Positions 57,616-64,000 of a stretch of DNA of 64,000 bases are shown here, one piece after another. The notes beneath the pieces are model-generated. The model was not told the DNA's origin. It did not search any database and was given only the letters and a program-made list of their open reading frames with translations. The position numbers were made by a program, and so were the translations under genes. Origin of the DNA: Elusimicrobiota bacterium (GTDB lineage: Bacteria; Elusimicrobiota; Elusimicrobia; UBA1565). The stretch lies in assembly GCA_016196755.1 (NCBI GenBank), contig JACPXC010000059.1, forward strand, positions 186,001 through 250,000. Direction: 5' to 3'. Every line of letters starts with the position of its first letter. The first letter of the stretch is position 1.

Positions 57616-59025
57616 CCCTTTCAAGACCCCGAATGGCTTCAGGCGGACCACCTTCTTGGCCAAGCCGGCCTGCACGCAGACCTCCACCACCTCGGCCACA
57701 TCCTTGTACGCCTCGGGAGCCTCCTCGGCGAAGCCCTTCCAGGAGTCGGTGCGCGCCGTGACGCCGTATCTATCGAGCCGGGCTTTCAACTCGGCGGGAC
57801 GTACGCGCTTGGAGGCCTCGGTGCGGCTCATGACCCGCCCCGCCCCGTGGCAGAGCGAGGCGAAGGTGTCTCTCAGCGCGCCGTCAGTGCCGACCAGCAC
57901 GTAGGAAGCCGTCCCCATCGTCCCGGGCACCAGGACGGGCTGGCCCGCCGCGCGATAGGCCGGGGTCACAGACGGATGCCCCGCAGGGAAGGCGCGCGTC
58001 GCCCCTTTGCGATGGACGCAGAGCTTCCGCCCGCCGTGCTCCTCCATCGTGGCCAGGTTGTGGCTCAGGTCGTAGACCACGCACAGGCGGGCGTCCTCGG
58101 GAAGCGCCGCCGCGCAGGCCTTGCGCGCGGCATGGGTGATCTCCTGCCTGTTGGCGCGCGCGAAATTCGCCGCCGCCGCCATCGCCCCGAGGTAGTCGCG
58201 CCCCTCGCGGGAATCGAGCGGCGCGCAGGCCAACTGGCGGTCGGGGAGGCTGATCTGCGCCCGGCGCATAGCCGCCGGCATCGCCGTGAGCGCGTCGGTA
58301 CAGACCTGGTAGCCCAGGCCGCGCGAGCCGGTGTGGATCATAAGGACGAACTGCCCGCGGCGCAGGCCGAAGGCCGCCGCGGCCGTCTCGTCGTAGACCT
58401 CGTCGACCTCCTGGAGCTCCAAGAAGTGGTTGCCGCTGCCCAAGGTGCCGAGCTGGCCGCCGCCGCGCTCGAGCGCCCGCGCGCTGACTTTGCCGGGATC
58501 GGCCCCCGCCGCCAGCCCGCCGTCCTCCAAGACCTCGAGGTCCTTGGGCTCCCCGCGCCCGCGCTCGACGACCCAGCGCGCGCCTTGGGCCAGGACGGTC
58601 TCAAGCTCCCGGGCGCCGAGCCGGATGGCGCCGCCCTTGCCTACGCCCGAGGCCACCCCCGCGTGCAGTGCGTCCATCAAGGCGCCCGCGTTCGGCCTCA
58701 CCGCGGCGGCGTCGAGCCCCGAGGCCAAGAGCCGCATCCCGCAGGAGATATCGTAGCCGACCAAGCCCGGCGAGACCACGCCGGTGCGCGCGTCGGTGGC
58801 CGCCACGCCGCCCACCGGAGCCCCGTAGCCCCAATGGCAGTCGGGCATGGCCAGCGACGCGCCCACGATCCCCGGCAGGCAGGCCACGTTGGCCACCTGC
58901 TCGGCCACGCGCTCGCGCTCGATGCGGCCGATCATGTCCTGGGAGGCGAAGATGCGCCCCGGCACGCGCATCGCGCCGGACTTGGGGATCTCCCAGACGA
59001 AATCGCCGACTTTATGCGCCTTCAT
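57613..59025 (-). CDS. rtcB: RNA-splicing/repair ligase RtcB
   Basis: A 470-residue RtcB. Metal and active-site blocks are all present: DISCGM (Cys ligand), GSGNHFLE, HTGSRGLG, and CHGAGRVMSR with the His that takes GMP. It joins 2',3'-cyclic phosphate or 3'-phosphate to 5'-OH RNA ends using GTP. Its cofactor archease is the next gene upstream, with stop and start 3 bp apart. Bacterial RtcB is linked to RNA repair, fitting the HEPN/MNT pair (a possible RNase toxin) in the same run. Confidence 0.95.
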   Translation of the reverse strand: MKAHKVGDFVWEIPKSGAMRVPGRIFASQDMIGRIERERVAEQVANVACLPGIVGASLAMPDCHWGYGAPVGGVAATDARTGVVSPGLVGYDISCGMRLLASGLDAAAVRPNAGALMDALHAGVASGVGKGGAIRLGARELETVLAQGARWVVERGRGEPKDLEVLEDGGLAAGADPGKVSARALERGGGQLGTLGSGNHFLELQEVDEVYDETAAAAFGLRRGQFVLMIHTGSRGLGYQVCTDALTAMPAAMRRAQISLPDRQLACAPLDSREGRDYLGAMAAAANFARANRQEITHAARKACAAALPEDARLCVVYDLSHNLATMEEHGGRKLCVHRKGATRAFPAGHPSVTPAYRAAGQPVLVPGTMGTASYVLVGTDGALRDTFASLCHGAGRVMSRTEASKRVRPAELKARLDRYGVTARTDSWKGFAEEAPEAYKDVAEVVEVCVQAGLAKKVVRLKPFGVLKG

Positions 59026-59028
59026 AGC

Positions 59029-59437
59029 CTAGACGTCGAGGATGACGGTGGCCGAGTAGCGGCCGGCGCGGCGCAGGACCTTGAGCCCGTGGTAGGTGGC
59101 GGCCTTCACTTCGAGGCGCGGGCGCTCGCCTTTGGCGAGCGGACGCCAGCGCGCCGTCCCGCGGAGGGCCTTGGCCGAGGCCTCCGAGAAGCGCGCCTCG
59201 GTCAGGAGCTCCCCGCGCGCCGAGAGCCGGAAGATGGCCTCTTCCAGCCACATGACGAGCAGGGACTCCCGGTCCTCGGCCTCGAAACCGAACGGCTCCG
59301 ACCTTCCACCCTTGCCGGCCGGCAGGGCCCAGAGCGACCGCAACCCGCGCGCCGCGTTAAGAAAAAGCTCGCCCTGCGAGCGGCCCTCCGCTCGCAGGGC
59401 GACCTCGGCCGTGTGGCCGAGTATCTCGAAGCCTTCC

Positions 59438-59445
<8 letters not shown>
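59029..59445 (-). CDS. Archease, probable CTG start
   Basis: A 138-residue protein. The C-terminus [21 protein letters not shown] matches the archease end, with the terminal Asp that binds metal. The N-terminus [17 protein letters not shown] matches the archease HTADVGxRxxG block only if translation starts upstream of the TTG at 59343. The only start-like codon in that part is a CTG at 59445, which overlaps the gyrA stop (CTGAGTAA). This yields the usual archease length. Archease speeds RtcB turnover by helping its guanylylation. A terminator-like hairpin lies within its 5' part. Confidence 0.82.
59362..59400 (-). terminator. Terminator-like hairpin inside the archease gene
   Basis: A perfect 12-bp inverted repeat (59371-59382 and 59389-59400) with a 6-nt loop is followed on the minus strand by GAGC and TTTTT (59366-59362). 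It lies 38 bp after the gyrA stop. It codes for [10 protein letters not shown] of archease, so it is both coding and a candidate gyrA terminator or attenuator. Confidence 0.72.
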
Positions 59446-61944
<2,499 letters not shown>

Positions 61945-61948
<4 letters not shown>

Positions 61949-62376
61949 TTAATCTCTCTCAGTTCCGCTTCGAGTCTTGGAGCGATCGATTCCAGCGTCC
62001 TTCTTGCGGCGTCCAGGGCTTCCCTAGACATCTCGTCCGTGAAATCCATGTCTAACTCATAACGCGAATCCACCGCGTATGCTGTCAAGGCCTTCTGCTC
62101 CGCGGGCAAGAGCTCTGGACGGTCTCCCTTCGGAAGAAGCGCCATGAGCAGCTCAATATCGTGGGTTTTCTTGAAATCGATGTTGCGCCAAACCAACACG
62201 GCCTTTAACAGCTTCTCTGTGCACTGCTGGGAATGGAAGCAGACCGCTCCTAGAACGGAAACCCGGCCGTCGGATGACATCAACAATTCACTGACCTCGA
62301 GATCTCTCTGGGCCATCTCCAACCACTGCCGCACCAAGCGGATGCGCTCCGAGTGGATCTCAGTGGGTTCGTTCAT
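61945..62376 (-). CDS. HEPN-domain protein of an MNT/HEPN pair
   Basis: A 143-residue all-helical protein. [22 protein letters not shown] near residues 41-62 and the end-piece [17 protein letters not shown] match the HEPN family. R64 and H72 ([13 protein letters not shown]) could be the RNase residues, but the gap of seven is longer than the usual 4-6. HEPN proteins paired with MNT nucleotidyltransferases make type VII toxin-antitoxin units in which the MNT modifies the HEPN toxin. The stop overlaps the gyrA ATG. Base composition is clearly lower in G+C than its neighbours. Confidence 0.85.
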
Positions 62377-62683
62377 AGAGAACCTTGCCGTCGCGTTGCG
62401 CAGCGCGCCCCAGGGTGCCAGGAATATGTCCATGGATCTCCAACTCCCGCGGAGAGATGACGAACACGTCCTTGGGGATAGAGATATCGTCGAGCGCGGC
62501 CCGGATCTTGACGCGCTTTTCGCGCCTTTCATCATTCGTCACCGGCATGACGACTAGGATATCGACATCGCTGTCGGGCCCCGCGTCTCCGCGCGCCTGT
62601 GACCCAAACAGAATGACCTTCTCCGGGTCAAAACGCGCAACGATGCGCTGAACCATCTCGTCAATCGCCTGTCGAGTCGTCAC
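62360..62683 (-). CDS. MNT-type nucleotidyltransferase of an MNT/HEPN pair
   Basis: A 107-residue protein. Its motif is GSQARGDAGPDSDVDI, with Gly-Ser at 27-28 and catalytic Asp at D39 and D41, plus a third acid likely D72 (IPKDVFVIS). The GTG at 62683 lies 8 bp after the gyrB stop. It overlaps the HEPN ATG by 17 bp. The family transfers AMP (or several) onto a Tyr of the HEPN protein and neutralises it. No other TA part is needed. Confidence 0.87.
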   Translation of the reverse strand: MTTRQAIDEMVQRIVARFDPEKVILFGSQARGDAGPDSDVDILVVMPVTNDERREKRVKIRAALDDISIPKDVFVISPRELEIHGHIPGTLGRAAQRDGKVLYERTH

Positions 62684-62691
62684 AGAATCAA

Positions 62692-64000
<1,309 letters not shown>

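Overview
The window is a gene-dense, high-GC (roughly two-thirds G+C) bacterial chromosome segment. It has no phage, IS element, CRISPR array or rRNA. It holds about 60 protein genes, one tRNA and only short intergenic gaps, the longest being about 190 bp beside parAB. Complete housekeeping genes (coaD, asd, parA, parB, speA, serS, gyrA) and a partial gyrB mark it as chromosomal. Many small secreted proteins and lipoproteins, short overlapping operons, and a 1,289-residue fusion of a signal-like N-terminus, a HAD phosphatase-like domain and an MFS carrier suggest an Elusimicrobiota-like, Gram-negative-type lineage. That assignment is an inference from gene style, not from a marker tree.

Layout. 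1-4.6 kb: a thiolase end, divergent coaD, then an ECF sigma factor with its membrane anti-sigma factor. 4.6-12.3 kb: two polytopic membrane proteins, a lipoprotein and a VIT/VWA protein. 12.4-17.9 kb: a GcvT-like protein, two PYROXD2/CrtI-like flavoproteins and a zinc-free MDR oxidoreductase in one overlapping run. 17.9-23.7 kb: a P-II-like protein, a secreted VWA protein, a large secreted protein of unknown function and an M14 carboxypeptidase. 23.7-27.6 kb: the HAD-MFS fusion. 27.8-31.6 kb: a five-gene membrane redox operon with an NapH/CcoG-like ferredoxin. 31.7-36 kb: parA-parB-unknown-asd-ACT, with two parS-like sites. 36-41 kb: nucleoside transporter, agmatinase-family and deoxyhypusine-synthase-like genes, and a degenerate secreted HAD protein. 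41-45 kb: TatD, a cyclase-TPR protein and tRNA(CAT). 45.8-48.9 kb: a four-gene overlapping run of glycosyltransferase, Rieske protein, Rieske-oxygenase catalytic domain and methyltransferase. 49-57.6 kb: GT2, SpeA, a methyltransferase, secreted proteins and SerRS. 57.6-64 kb: rtcB, archease, gyrA, a HEPN/MNT pair and gyrB in one run.

How the genes work together. Three promoters of one ECF type (GGAAC, then about 17-18 bp, then GTC) lie before the ECF sigma gene, the VIT/VWA gene and the second VWA gene. This suggests an autoregulated envelope-related regulon. SpeA, the deoxyhypusine-synthase homologue and the agmatinase-family enzyme can be joined into an arginine-to-polyamine route. RtcB lies beside its cofactor archease. 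Archease starts at a probable CTG codon overlapping the gyrA stop, and a terminator-like hairpin lies inside its coding sequence. The MNT/HEPN pair sits between gyrB and gyrA and overlaps both neighbours in the ATGA style or nearly so.

The strongest window-wide signal is transcriptional. At about fifteen gene starts a TANNNT -10 element lies only 5-9 bp before the start codon with no Shine-Dalgarno sequence, so leaderless or nearly leaderless mRNAs look common. The most system-like unknowns are the split Rieske oxygenase operon, the five-gene redox operon with a His-rich membrane protein, and the ECF/VWA regulon.
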